DNA from: Clostridia bacterium
Lineage (GTDB): Bacteria > Bacillota > Clostridia > Christensenellales > Borkfalkiaceae
Direction: 5' to 3'
NCBI GenBank assembly: GCA_017399945.1
Contig: JAFQAQ010000020.1
Span: 1 to 64,000, forward strand
DNA length: 64,000 bases
Numbering within the stretch: position 1 is the stretch's first letter; each line of letters begins with the position of its first letter. Below the pieces are notes generated by a model. That model searched no databases and was not told the DNA's origin. It worked only from the letters and a program-made list of their open reading frames with translations. Position numbers and translations under genes: made by a program. Below, piece after piece: positions 44,145-53,720 of this stretch.

Positions 44145-44882
44145 TTATTCTTCCTCTTCGTCTGGAAGATCAACGTTATGAAAAACTTCTTGAACGTCGT
44201 CAAGGTCTTCTAATGCGTCTACTAAACGAGTGAATTTTGCAAGGTCGTCGCCAGTTAAGGTAATCTTGTTTTGGGGTACCATAGCTACCTTTGCTTCAAA
44301 GAAGTTAAGACCTTTTTCTTCTAAATATTTTCTTACTTCGGAAAATGCCGAAACTGCGGTGTAAACTACGAAAGCATCGTCTTCACTGATAAAATCGTCT
44401 GCGCCTGCTTCTAACGCGTATTCCATAACCACGTCTTCTTCAAGTTCTGGGGTGCGTTCGATAACGATTACGCCTAGGTTACTGAACGTAAAGGAAACGC
44501 AACCTGCGTTACCCAAAGAACCACCGTGTTTTCTCATAGCAGTTCTAACGTAGTCAACCGTACGGTTTTTGTTGTCGGTAAGCGTTTTGATAATAACGGC
44601 GCTACCTGCTGGACCGTATCCTTCGTAAGTTAATTCTTCGTAAGTATCGGCAGAAAGTTCGCCAGCGGCCTTTGCAATACACCTTTTAATGTTGTCGTTA
44701 GGCATGTTAACCGCCCTTGCCTTTGCAATAGCGTCGGCAAGTTTGCTGTTGGTGGAGGGGTCGGGGTTTGACTTAGCGGCAACTGCAATTTCTCTTCCTA
44801 CTTTGGTAAAAATTTTGCCTTTTGCAGCGTCCGTCTTTGACTTTTTAGCAGCGATATTGGCTGCGTGACTATGTCCTGACAT
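44145..44882 (-). CDS. YebC/PmpR family protein
   Basis: A 245-residue YebC-family protein. Members are linked to transcriptional regulation and to relief of ribosome stalling at proline runs. The first residues read MSGHSHAANIAAKKSKTDAAKGKIFTK, with HAAN in place of the usual KWHNI-type segment. The central LTYEGYGPAGSAVIIKTLTDNKNRT and RKHGGSLGNAGCVSFTF segments are strongly conserved. The C-terminus is acidic (DDVQEVFHNVDLPDEEEE). It follows a TrmH-family gene by 11 nt. Confidence 0.92.
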   Translation of the reverse strand: MSGHSHAANIAAKKSKTDAAKGKIFTKVGREIAVAAKSNPDPSTNSKLADAIAKARAVNMPNDNIKRCIAKAAGELSADTYEELTYEGYGPAGSAVIIKTLTDNKNRTVDYVRTAMRKHGGSLGNAGCVSFTFSNLGVIVIERTPELEEDVVMEYALEAGADDFISEDDAFVVYTAVSAFSEVRKYLEEKGLNFFEAKVAMVPQNKITLTGDDLAKFTRLVDALEDLDDVQEVFHNVDLPDEEEE

Positions 44883-44893
44883 ATATGTTCTCC

Positions 44894-45628
44894 TTATGGT
44901 AAATTTTTAATTACGTAAATCAAAATACCTGCCGAAACACCCGCGTTAAGACTCTCCATACCCTTTTGCATAGGAATACTTACCACCTTGTCGGCTTTTT
45001 CTCTAACCGTTTTGGATACGCCGTGGGCTTCGTTGCCTATTACTAGACAAAAATCCCCTTCTATTTTAGTAGAAAAAACGTTTTCTCCACCCATATCGGC
45101 AACGATTATTGGTAAATTGATTGCGTTTAAGATTTCTTCCCTAGCGCCTACCATGATATTTACGTTATAAATACCACTCATACTAGAACGAACGGCTTTT
45201 GGGGAAAAGGCGTCCGCACACTCGTCTGTAAGGTACAAGTCCTTTATACCGGCACACGCCATCGTCCTTATGATAGTACCCAAATTACCGGGGTCTGAAA
45301 CGCCGTCTAAAAATAGACAACTGCCCGTTGGTTTTACTACTTTAACGTTTGGTTTTTGGAGTATGGCGATTACGCCTTGTGGCGATTTTTCGCCCGTAAT
45401 ATACTCAAAAACTTGGTCGGATACAAGTTGCGTATCACAATCGATTTCGCCAAGAGTTTCCAAACCGTTTTGGGTGCATACCACGGTTTTAACGCACGCT
45501 GATAACGCAAGGGCTTCCTTGACCATTTTTACACCTTCTACAAGGTAAATGCCCAGCCCGTCGCGAAACTTTTTGTTATGTAGAGAACGTATCTCTTTTA
45601 CAAGTGCGTTTTGCTTGGAAGTAATCAT
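44894..45628 (-). CDS. TrmH/SpoU family RNA 2'-O-methyltransferase
   Basis: A 244-residue SPOUT-class rRNA/tRNA methyltransferase. After an N-terminal RNA-binding region, the three SpoU motifs are NLGTIIRTMACAG (about 114-126), LVIGNEAHGVS (about 194-204) and IPMQKGMESLNAGVSAGILIY (about 214-234), which form the trefoil-knot SAM site. Target nucleotide unknown. It is separated from rplT by a short hairpin and lies just upstream of the YebC-family gene. Confidence 0.9.
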   Translation of the reverse strand: MITSKQNALVKEIRSLHNKKFRDGLGIYLVEGVKMVKEALALSACVKTVVCTQNGLETLGEIDCDTQLVSDQVFEYITGEKSPQGVIAILQKPNVKVVKPTGSCLFLDGVSDPGNLGTIIRTMACAGIKDLYLTDECADAFSPKAVRSSMSGIYNVNIMVGAREEILNAINLPIIVADMGGENVFSTKIEGDFCLVIGNEAHGVSKTVREKADKVVSIPMQKGMESLNAGVSAGILIYVIKNLP

Positions 45629-45640
45629 TTTGTTTTTAAT

Positions 45641-45666
45641 AAAGCCTACAAAAAATTGTAGGCTTA
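45641..45666 (-). terminator. Terminator of the infC-rpmI-rplT operon
   Basis: An AAGCCTACA/TGTAGGCTT hairpin lies 5 nt past the rplT stop on the minus strand, followed by TATTAAAAAC. The U-run is short, so readthrough into the TrmH-family gene is possible. Confidence 0.6.
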
Positions 45667-45670
45667 ATTA

Positions 45671-46027
45671 CTATTTGTTTAAGTTTGCCTTAGCCTTTTC
45701 GCAAAGAGCGGTAAATCCCTTAGCGTCTGCAACTGCGATTTCAGCCAAAACTTTTCTGTTAAGGTTGATGCCTGCATTTTTTAGACCAAACATAAATTTG
45801 CTGTAAGAAAGGTTGTTCATACGGCATGCTGCGTTGATACGTGCAATCCATAAAGAACGGAAATCTCTTTTTCTTAACTTTCTGCCAACGTAAGCGTACT
45901 TTTGCGCTTTCATTACGGCTTCTCTAGCAACTCTATATCTCTTGCTTCTGCCACCGAAGTAGCCTTTTGCGAGTTTTAAAATTTTTCTACGCTTCTTTAC
46001 AGCGTTAACGGCTCTTTTAATACGCAT
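45671..46027 (-). CDS. rplT: 50S ribosomal protein L20
   Basis: L20 (118 residues) is an early assembly protein binding 23S rRNA. It starts [25 protein letters not shown] and keeps the [16 protein letters not shown] stretch (about 56-71). In Bacillus L20 also represses its own operon by acting on the leader; the leader structure upstream of infC here suggests similar control. It ends the infC-rpmI-rplT operon, 14 nt after rpmI. Confidence 0.97.
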   Translation of the reverse strand: MRIKRAVNAVKKRRKILKLAKGYFGGRSKRYRVAREAVMKAQKYAYVGRKLRKRDFRSLWIARINAACRMNNLSYSKFMFGLKNAGINLNRKVLAEIAVADAKGFTALCEKAKANLNK

Positions 46028-46041
46028 AATCTATTTCCTCC

Positions 46042-46239
46042 TTACTTGTTGTAAATAAGCGTTTTCATAGTCTTTTGTTGGGTTGCATCTACGAATGCAC
46101 CGTCACAAAGATTATTCTTTCTCTTTCTGTCTTTTTTGGTTAAAATGTGGTTCTTACCAGAGCAAGCACGTTTAATCTTGCCGGTTGCGGTTACTCTAAA
46201 TCTTTTTTTAGCCGCACTTTTGGTTTTCATTTTCGGCAT
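46042..46239 (-). CDS. rpmI: 50S ribosomal protein L35
   Basis: L35 (65 residues), very basic, begins [20 protein letters not shown] and has [19 protein letters not shown] in the middle. Standard position between infC and rplT. Confidence 0.96.
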   Translation of the reverse strand: MPKMKTKSAAKKRFRVTATGKIKRACSGKNHILTKKDRKRKNNLCDGAFVDATQQKTMKTLIYNK

Positions 46240-46269
46240 AATAATACCCTCCGTTGTTTTTTATTACAG

Positions 46270-46782
46270 TTACGCTTTGATAGGCGCAAGCATCATCCAG
46301 ATGTTTCTGCCTTCCATAAGCGGTTGTTTTTCCATTTGACCTTGGTCTTTAACTAATTCAAAAAAGCGTTTCATAACGTCTACGCCAAGTTCAGAGTGAG
46401 CCATTTGTCTACCACGCATTCTAATGGATACCTTAACTTTATTGCCGGCTGAAAGGAACTTTTGCGTTTGCTTTGCCTTTACGTTAAGATCGCCCACGTC
46501 TATGGTCATCGAAAGCCATACTTCTTTGATTTCGGTTACCTTTTGATTCTTTTTTGCTTCTTTTGCCTTTTTGGTAAGTTCGAAAAGATACTTGCCGTAG
46601 TTCATAATCTTGCATACGGGTGGATTTGCCGTAGGCGATATTTTAACTAGGTCGTAACCCCTTTCTTCGGCCAATCTTAACGCTTCTCTTGAAGACATTA
46701 TACCAAGTTGGCCACCTTCTTCGTCAATAAGACGGACTTCCCTGTCACGAATTTCTTCGTTGAGTTGATGTTCTTTTTTAAT
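46270..46782 (-). CDS. infC: Translation initiation factor IF-3 (AUU start)
   Basis: IF-3 binds the 30S subunit and checks start-codon selection. The 170-residue reading requires an ATT start at 46782: only then does the conserved N-terminus (LNEEIRDREVRLIDEEGGQLGIMS) belong to the protein, with GAGAGG 9 nt upstream. An ATG start at 46698 would remove 28 conserved residues. The core is IVKISPTANPPVCKIMNYGKY-like (about 46-64) and ends GRNIWMMLAPIK. AUU initiation of infC is a known autoregulatory device, since IF-3 discriminates against it. First gene of infC-rpmI-rplT. Confidence 0.93.
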   Translation of the reverse strand: MKKEHQLNEEIRDREVRLIDEEGGQLGIMSSREALRLAEERGYDLVKISPTANPPVCKIMNYGKYLFELTKKAKEAKKNQKVTEIKEVWLSMTIDVGDLNVKAKQTQKFLSAGNKVKVSIRMRGRQMAHSELGVDVMKRFFELVKDQGQMEKQPLMEGRNIWMMLAPIKA

Positions 46783-46961
46783 GGTTTTGTACCTCTCAAT
46801 AAAATTTTCCGTTAAAACGGAATTATAGCAAAAAAAACGGGTTGCTAACTATAAAGCAACCCGATACAATACCATTTCACTAGCGTTTTCCACGCGAATT
46901 TTGTATTGAGCCGAACGAACTTTTCCGTCGGCGAGAAGGGTCACTTCTGCTTAGCATATTT
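46783..46961 (-). promoter_or_regulatory. infC operon leader with attenuator
   Basis: The predicted transcript runs from about 46955 to the infC start. It contains a GC-rich folded segment and then an intrinsic terminator before the coding region: CGGGTTGC and GCAACCCG (46838-46845 and 46856-46863) followed by eight U residues. A small TTCCGTT/AACGGAA hairpin follows. A terminator inside a leader is the arrangement of L20-regulated infC leaders in Bacillota; whether this is an L20 leader needs a covariance-model search. Confidence 0.72.
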
Positions 46962-46991
46962 AATATACTCCAATCAATATGCTTTTGTCAA
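46962..46991 (-). promoter_or_regulatory. Promoter of the infC operon
   Basis: On the minus strand TTGACA (46991-46986), 18-bp spacer, TATATT (46967-46962), giving a leader of about 170 nt before infC. Confidence 0.75.
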
Positions 46992-47127
46992 GCGATTTTA
47001 GTCGAAATTTCTTTTTTGTAGTTACAACTTTTTTTTGTAAAATAACTACACAAATTTGCATATTCGTGTTATTATATAAATAAGTTTATTGAGATTATAA
47101 GTTTCGACTTATACGCGCGAGGAAAAT

Positions 47128-48396
47128 ATGATACTTAACAAAACTAAACTAGGCAAAAAGAAGTTTGACACTTCTGAAAAACCTTGGAAATCCCCTTGGT
47201 ACATAAAGGCGCTTCAACGGGTTTTGATGGCGTACTATAAGGTGATTACCGGATACAAACTTAAAAAGACGGGTATGGAAGGGGTTGAACCTCCCTATCT
47301 TATTTTACAAAACCACACGGCGTTTTTAGATTTCGGGTTAGTTGCCGATTTCGTTCGTCCAGACACCACTGCTTTCGTTAGTTCTATTGAAGAATTCGTT
47401 GGTAGAGAGTGGCTTATGCGCGCTTGTGGGTGTATGTATAAACGCAAATTCACCCCAGACGTTAACGTTATTAAAAACATTGTTTATTCGCTTAAAACCA
47501 ACAAAAAGTCGGTTACCATTTACCCAGAAGCAAGGTTTTCTATCGCAGGGGTTACCGAAGAGGGCGATTTGGAATCTTACGCAAGACTTATAAGGCTTTG
47601 CAAGGTCCCAGTAGTTATGGGTATCGGCAAGGGCACGTTTATTATGTCCCCCCAATTTGCTAAGCACCCTTATAAAAAGATTCCTATAGAGGCTGAATTC
47701 AAACTTTTGTTTACAGCCGAAGAAACACAAACTCTTTCCAAAGAAGAAATAGTAAATAGACTAAAAGAAAATTTCGTTTACGACGATTTTAAGTATTGGC
47801 AAGAAAACGGATTTAAGGTTAAGTCTAAGTATAGAGCGAAAAACTTGCATAAAGTTTTATATCAATGCCCCCATTGTAATACCGAGTTTTCTATGAATTC
47901 TGATAAAAACAGGTTGTTTTGCGAACGTTGTGGTCACGAATGGGAACTTTTAGAAACAGGATTTTTGCAAGCCAAAGAAGGCGAAACATATTTTAACCAC
48001 GTGCCCGATTGGTATAGGTGGGAACGTGAAAACGTTAAAAAACAAGTGGAAGAAGGCACTTACGCCCTACACGCTAAGGCAAGACTTGAACATCTAGTAT
48101 GTTCTCACACGGGATTTAAGAAGTTAGGTACGGTAGATTTTTATCACGACCAAAACGGATTCACCTTAAACGGAAAGTTAGACGACGGAAGTGAATTTAA
48201 TTTCAACCGTTCGGTACCGTCTATGTATAGTTGTCACATAGAATACGACTTTAAAAAACGTGGAGATGCAATCGACCTTGCAACGCAGGACGAAACTTAT
48301 TTCGTTTTCCCCGAGCTTTATAATCACCTAACTAAAATACATCTTGCCACCGAAGAACTATTTAAGTTCCACAAACTAAAAGAACAAAATTGTTAA
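47128..48396 (+). CDS. PlsC-like acyltransferase with zinc ribbon
   Basis: A 422-residue protein whose N-terminal half is an acylglycerol-phosphate acyltransferase domain: NHTAFLD (62-68) is the HxxxxD catalytic block, and IYPEARFS (131-138) corresponds to the EGTRS-type phosphate-binding block. It then has a four-cysteine zinc ribbon (Cys247, 250, 265, 268) and a further beta-rich region (about 290-420) with no family I recognise. It probably acylates a lipid precursor at the membrane face. The ribbon and C-terminal region are unlike PlsC of model bacteria. It starts after a GAGG site and is followed by a terminator. Confidence 0.82.
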   Translation: MILNKTKLGKKKFDTSEKPWKSPWYIKALQRVLMAYYKVITGYKLKKTGMEGVEPPYLILQNHTAFLDFGLVADFVRPDTTAFVSSIEEFVGREWLMRACGCMYKRKFTPDVNVIKNIVYSLKTNKKSVTIYPEARFSIAGVTEEGDLESYARLIRLCKVPVVMGIGKGTFIMSPQFAKHPYKKIPIEAEFKLLFTAEETQTLSKEEIVNRLKENFVYDDFKYWQENGFKVKSKYRAKNLHKVLYQCPHCNTEFSMNSDKNRLFCERCGHEWELLETGFLQAKEGETYFNHVPDWYRWERENVKKQVEEGTYALHAKARLEHLVCSHTGFKKLGTVDFYHDQNGFTLNGKLDDGSEFNFNRSVPSMYSCHIEYDFKKRGDAIDLATQDETYFVFPELYNHLTKIHLATEELFKFHKLKEQNC

Positions 48397-48398
48397 TA

Positions 48399-48429
48399 AA
48401 AAAACCTCACGGTAATTCGTGAGGTTTTT
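48399..48429. terminator. Bidirectional terminator between plsC-like and degV-like genes
   Basis: Twelve-bp arms AAAAACCTCACG and CGTGAGGTTTTT with a 6-nt loop, between convergent genes. Confidence 0.92.
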
Positions 48430-48445
48430 AATTTTATCTTTTTAG

Positions 48446-49294
48446 TTAGTTTTGGTCGCCGTCGTTAAAGTATAAAATACCAAGGGTGTTTGCGCCACAG
48501 TGGCTTGCAATAGTGCCACCGGCACGGGTTTCGTATATATTCTTAAACCCTGCGTTAACGCAAGCGGTTTTCGCCGCTTCCACCATTGCGGGAGTAGCCG
48601 TCGTATAAGTAATGAAAACCTTGCTTAAATCGGGGGTGTTGAATTCTTCTAACACGTCGTTACAATACTTTTCGATAACCTTGTCCATTTGACCACGGTA
48701 TTTTTTATCCGAACCCATTTTGCCGTCTTTTACGACTATTCTTGGACGAATATGGAAAATATTAGCGCCAAAACGAGCAAGCGCGCTACATCTTCCGCCT
48801 TTATACAAGTAGTCTAAACGTTCAACCACGAAACTTACTTGTAGTTTATCTACCCTTGCTTGTACCTTTTGGGCAATTTCCTTAGCGTCTACGCCTTGGG
48901 TTGCAAGTTCCCTTGCGTACAATGCAAGTAAACCTATACCGGTAGAAAGACTTTTACTGTCTACCACGTAAACGTTTTTAAGGTTATTAGCAGCGGCAAA
49001 CGCTTGCGAGCAAGAACTTGATAAGCCACTTGATAGACAAACGTGCACTACCGCGTCGTATTCTTTTAGTAATCCTTCAAAAAATTCAGTGTACTCAAAA
49101 GAGTTAAGAGCCGTGGTTTTTGGCAATACGCCGAGTTTATCAACTTGTTCAAAAATTTCCTCGGTAGTTTTATCACCGTCTTTAAAAATTGCGTCGCCAA
49201 GGCTTATTTGGTAGCTGATTACTTTTATATCGTTATCTAATAAAAGTTGTTTTGATAAGTCGTTGGTAGATTCAACGGAAACTGCAATTCTCAT
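48446..49294 (-). CDS. DegV family (fatty-acid-binding) protein
   Basis: A 282-residue DegV-family protein. In Gram-positives these act as FakB-type carriers presenting fatty acids to the FakA kinase, or bind other lipids. The N-terminal STNDLSKQLL (about 9-18), the DGDKTTEEIFEQ segment (about 38-49), VHVCLSSGLSSSCSQA (about 82-97) and RLDYLYKGGRCSALA (about 158-172) are hallmarks. A fakA gene is not in this window. It is convergent with the PlsC-like acyltransferase, a possible functional neighbour in lipid metabolism (inference). Confidence 0.9.
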   Translation of the reverse strand: MRIAVSVESTNDLSKQLLLDNDIKVISYQISLGDAIFKDGDKTTEEIFEQVDKLGVLPKTTALNSFEYTEFFEGLLKEYDAVVHVCLSSGLSSSCSQAFAAANNLKNVYVVDSKSLSTGIGLLALYARELATQGVDAKEIAQKVQARVDKLQVSFVVERLDYLYKGGRCSALARFGANIFHIRPRIVVKDGKMGSDKKYRGQMDKVIEKYCNDVLEEFNTPDLSKVFITYTTATPAMVEAAKTACVNAGFKNIYETRAGGTIASHCGANTLGILYFNDGDQN

Positions 49295-49428
49295 TTAAGA
49301 ACTCCTTAAATTATATATTCTCCACACATCTCAATTTTAAGTCAAAGAGCATTTTAACATAAAAGAGATTTTTTTTCAATCATTTTTACCCACTAATTAT
49401 ACGCCCTTCTAATTTTTTTTGTAAACGC

Positions 49429-49457
49429 TTGATTAAATATTATTAAAGTGGTATTAT
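49429..49457 (+). promoter_or_regulatory. Promoter of the aspartyl-tRNA synthetase gene
   Basis: TTGATT (49429-49434), 17-bp spacer and TATTAT (49452-49457), 40 nt before the start codon. No T-box motif lies in the short leader. Confidence 0.7.
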
Positions 49458-49496
49458 ATTTTATAACGTACATTACAAGATTTTCAGGAGAGAATT

Positions 49497-50834
49497 ATGG
49501 ATAAAATTACCGGCGAAATTATTAAAGATACCGTTAGTTTTGCAGACTTTAAGGACCACGATGGTCAAATAGTTTGTATTAAAGGTTATATTCACCGTAT
49601 TCGTGAAATGACGGGGTTTGCTTTCGTTATTATTAGAACTGCAAAAGATACTATTCAATGCGTTTACGCACCCGAATTTTCCGATTATCGTTGGGACGAA
49701 AAACTTTGCGAAGAAGCTTGCGTAAAGGTTACCGGCAAGGTCGTTTCTTCTAAGGACGCAAAGGGTAACGATAGATACGAACTTCAAATTCACGGAATTG
49801 ATATCTTATCACTCCCAGCAACCAATTTACCTATCGTAGTTAACAAAAAGCAACTTGACAATATTCAACTATCCACTATTCTTGATTTACGTCCAATTGC
49901 TTTAAGAAACCCAAAAGAACGCGCTATCTTTAAAATTCAAGAAGGTATTGCAAGGGGGTTTAGAGAATATCTTGCGCAAAACGGATTTACTGAAATTCGT
50001 TCGCCTAAGATTAACTTTGCCGGCGCCGAAGGTGGTACTAACGTATTTAAGTTAGATTACTTTGGAAAGGAAGTTTTCCTAGCGCAATCACCACAGTTAT
50101 ATAAACAAGCGCTCGTTGGCGTTTATCAAAGGGTGTTTGAAGTTGCGCCCGTGTTCCGTGCCGAACATCACGACACTTCGCGTCACCTTAACGAATACAC
50201 TTCCATGGACTTAGAAATGGGCTTTATTAACAGTTTTGAAGACATTATGAACATGGAAACGGGCGTTCTTAAATATATAATGAACCTTCTTAAAACCGAA
50301 TATAAAGAAGAAGTTGAACTTCTACACGCCGATATCCCCGAAATTACCGAGATACCCGTTATGAAGTTTATGGACGCAAAAGAACTTTTGATGAAAAAGT
50401 TTAAGTATAACCCAACCGATATGAAGGACTTTGACCCTAAGGAAGAAGAACTTTTGGGTAAATACGCTAAAAAGGAACTTGGCAGTGATTTTATTTTCAT
50501 CACCCATTATCCTAGCAAAAAACGTCCTTTCTATACTATGGACGATCCAAACGATCCAGAATACACCTTGTCCTTCGACCTATTGTTTAGAGGTTTGGAA
50601 ATTACCAGTGGTGGTCAACGTGTTCACGATTATAACGAACAAGTTGCAAAAATGGAAAAATGTGGTATGAACCCAGAACTTTTTGAAACCTACCTTATGT
50701 TCCACAAGTACGGCGCTCCACCCCACGGTGGTTTGGGTATTGGTCTTGAAAGACTTACTATGCACCTTTTAGGTTTCTCTAACGTAAGGGAAGCAACTAT
50801 GTTCCCAAGAGATATCAACAGAGTTACCCCATAA
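49497..50834 (+). CDS. aspS: Aspartate--tRNA(Asp/Asn) ligase, archaeal type
   Basis: A 445-residue class IIb aminoacyl-tRNA synthetase of the compact archaeal-type AspRS group. It has an N-terminal OB-fold anticodon-binding domain (about 15-110), motif 2 around FRAEHHDTSRHLNEYTSMDLEMGF (about 220-243) and motif 3 in GGLGIGLERLTMHLLG (about 410-425). It lacks the bacterial GAD insertion domain. The OB fold reads IKGYIHRIREM, with His at the position associated with non-discriminating enzymes, so it may also form Asp-tRNA(Asn) for amidation by GatCAB; this is inference. An asparaginyl-tRNA synthetase is the main alternative, but AsnRS-specific signatures were not identified. Confidence 0.85.
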   Translation: MDKITGEIIKDTVSFADFKDHDGQIVCIKGYIHRIREMTGFAFVIIRTAKDTIQCVYAPEFSDYRWDEKLCEEACVKVTGKVVSSKDAKGNDRYELQIHGIDILSLPATNLPIVVNKKQLDNIQLSTILDLRPIALRNPKERAIFKIQEGIARGFREYLAQNGFTEIRSPKINFAGAEGGTNVFKLDYFGKEVFLAQSPQLYKQALVGVYQRVFEVAPVFRAEHHDTSRHLNEYTSMDLEMGFINSFEDIMNMETGVLKYIMNLLKTEYKEEVELLHADIPEITEIPVMKFMDAKELLMKKFKYNPTDMKDFDPKEEELLGKYAKKELGSDFIFITHYPSKKRPFYTMDDPNDPEYTLSFDLLFRGLEITSGGQRVHDYNEQVAKMEKCGMNPELFETYLMFHKYGAPPHGGLGIGLERLTMHLLGFSNVREATMFPRDINRVTP

Positions 50835-50843
50835 AATAAATTT

Positions 50844-50871
50844 AAAAAGCGGAGCAACTCTCCGCTTTTTT
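50844..50871. terminator. Terminator of the aspS gene
   Basis: AAAAAGCGGAG and CTCCGCTTTTT arms with a 4-nt loop, shortly after the stop codon. Confidence 0.9.
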
Positions 50872-50885
50872 CATAAAGGAAAATT

Positions 50886-51608
50886 ATGATTGGACTTGGA
50901 ACTTTAATCAATACCGCCGCCGTTATCGTCGGTGGAATAATAGGATTGCTTTTCGGCAAGTTATTTAAACAAAAACTGCAAAAAGCGTTGATTACTGCCT
51001 GTGGCGTTTCCACCTTGTTTATAGGAATTGGTGGCGTTATAGAAAAAATGGTTGCAGTTGACGGCAACGCACTATCCACAAGCGGTATGCTAATGATGAT
51101 AGTTTGCATGGTTTTAGGCACGCTTATCGGTGAAGTTATAGATATTGATAAAGGTATTAACCGTTTTGGCGATTATATTAAAAGCAAAATCAAAAACGGA
51201 AAGGAGGACGCAACCTTTACCCAAGGATTTTTAACGGCTTCCGTTACCTTTTGCGTGGGTGCTATGACTATTATCGGCTCGGTAGAAGACGGTATAAGTG
51301 GCGACTACTCTATTTTACTTGCTAAATCAGTGCTTGATTTTATTATGGTAATAGTGCTTACTTCTACGTTAGGAAAAGGTTGCATTTTCTCTGCTATCCC
51401 ACTATTTATAATACAAAGTGCGTTTACACTTTTGGGTTATTTTATCGGTCCCGTTCTTTCGGACAAAGCGCTTGATTACCTTTCCTACGTCGGCTCTATT
51501 TTAATCTTTTGCGTAGGGCTTAATCTTTTGTGGGAAGGAAAAGTTAAGGTTGCAAATATGTTACCTGCCGTGTTGCTTGCAGTAGCCTTTGCTTACTTGC
51601 CAATTTAA
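50886..51608 (+). CDS. DUF554 family membrane protein
   Basis: A 240-residue integral membrane protein of the DUF554 (YdfK/YqgA) family, with about six to seven helices. Recognisable segments are GTLINTAAVIVGGIIGLLFG (about 5-24), GLGLKKLL-like early repeats, and FCVGAMTIIGSVEDGISGDYS (about 121-141), the family signature. Function is not established. The start lies just beyond the aspS terminator with AAGGA before it; no separate promoter was located. Confidence 0.9.
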   Translation: MIGLGTLINTAAVIVGGIIGLLFGKLFKQKLQKALITACGVSTLFIGIGGVIEKMVAVDGNALSTSGMLMMIVCMVLGTLIGEVIDIDKGINRFGDYIKSKIKNGKEDATFTQGFLTASVTFCVGAMTIIGSVEDGISGDYSILLAKSVLDFIMVIVLTSTLGKGCIFSAIPLFIIQSAFTLLGYFIGPVLSDKALDYLSYVGSILIFCVGLNLLWEGKVKVANMLPAVLLAVAFAYLPI

Positions 51609-51620
51609 CTAACGTAAAAT

Positions 51621-51655
51621 AAAAAAAGACTAACGATAGTTTCGTTAGTCTTTTT
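51621..51655. terminator. Bidirectional terminator between DUF554 and groEL
   Basis: Fourteen-bp arms AAAAAGACTAACGA and TTCGTTAGTCTTTTT with a 4-nt loop; T-runs on both strands close the convergent DUF554 and groEL genes. Confidence 0.93.
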
Positions 51656-51669
51656 GTTTTTAGGTTTTA

Positions 51670-53295
<1,626 letters not shown>

Positions 53296-53312
53296 TTATA
53301 ATTCCCCCTATA

Positions 53313-53597
53313 TTATTCTACTACTGCCAAAATATCGTTTTGGCTGATGATGGTAAGTTCTTTACCGTCTACCTTAAATTCACTGCCTGCATATTTAGAA
53401 TAAAGGATTTTGTCCCCTACCTTTACCTGCATAGTGATTTGCTTTCCGTCAATTAACCCACCTGGGCCAACTGCCACTACCACAGCCATTTGTTGCTTTT
53501 CTTGCGATGCCGTGGGCAATATAAATCCACTGCTGGTTTTTTCTTCCGTGCCTACACTCTCTACTACAACTTTATCGAAAAGTGGTCTAACCTTCAT
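53313..53597 (-). CDS. groES: Co-chaperonin GroES
   Basis: The 94-residue heptameric lid of GroEL. It starts MKVRPLFDKVVVESVG; the longer frame would extend into the CIRCE and is rejected. The mobile loop is EEKTSSGFILPTASQEK (about 18-34), and VAVGPGGLIDGK, DKILYSKYAGSEFKVDGKE and ILAVVE at the end are conserved. AGGAGG lies upstream. Confidence 0.97.
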   Translation of the reverse strand: MKVRPLFDKVVVESVGTEEKTSSGFILPTASQEKQQMAVVVAVGPGGLIDGKQITMQVKVGDKILYSKYAGSEFKVDGKELTIISQNDILAVVE

Positions 53598-53620
53598 ATT
53601 ATAAGCCTCCTTATAAAAAC

Positions 53621-53647
53621 TTAGCACTCTCTTTTCGCAAGTGCTAA
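53621..53647 (-). promoter_or_regulatory. CIRCE operator of groESL
   Basis: TTAGCACTC (53621-53629), 9-nt spacer, AAGTGCTAA (53639-53647): the consensus inverted repeat with one mismatch in the right arm. It lies between the promoter and groES. Confidence 0.95.
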
Positions 53648-53652
53648 ATTTT

Positions 53653-53680
53653 ATTATATACATAATTTTGTTTTTGTCAA
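53653..53680 (-). promoter_or_regulatory. Promoter of groESL
   Basis: On the minus strand TTGACA (53680-53675), 16-bp spacer, TATAAT (53658-53653), immediately upstream of CIRCE. Confidence 0.85.
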
Positions 53681-53720
53681 TGATAATTTGATATTTTTTT
53701 AATTTATTTTATTTTAGTTT

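Noticed and set aside
49295-49496. T-box leader before the aspartyl-tRNA synthetase
   Set aside because: Only about 33 nt lie between the predicted transcript start and the ATG; no T-box sequence is present.
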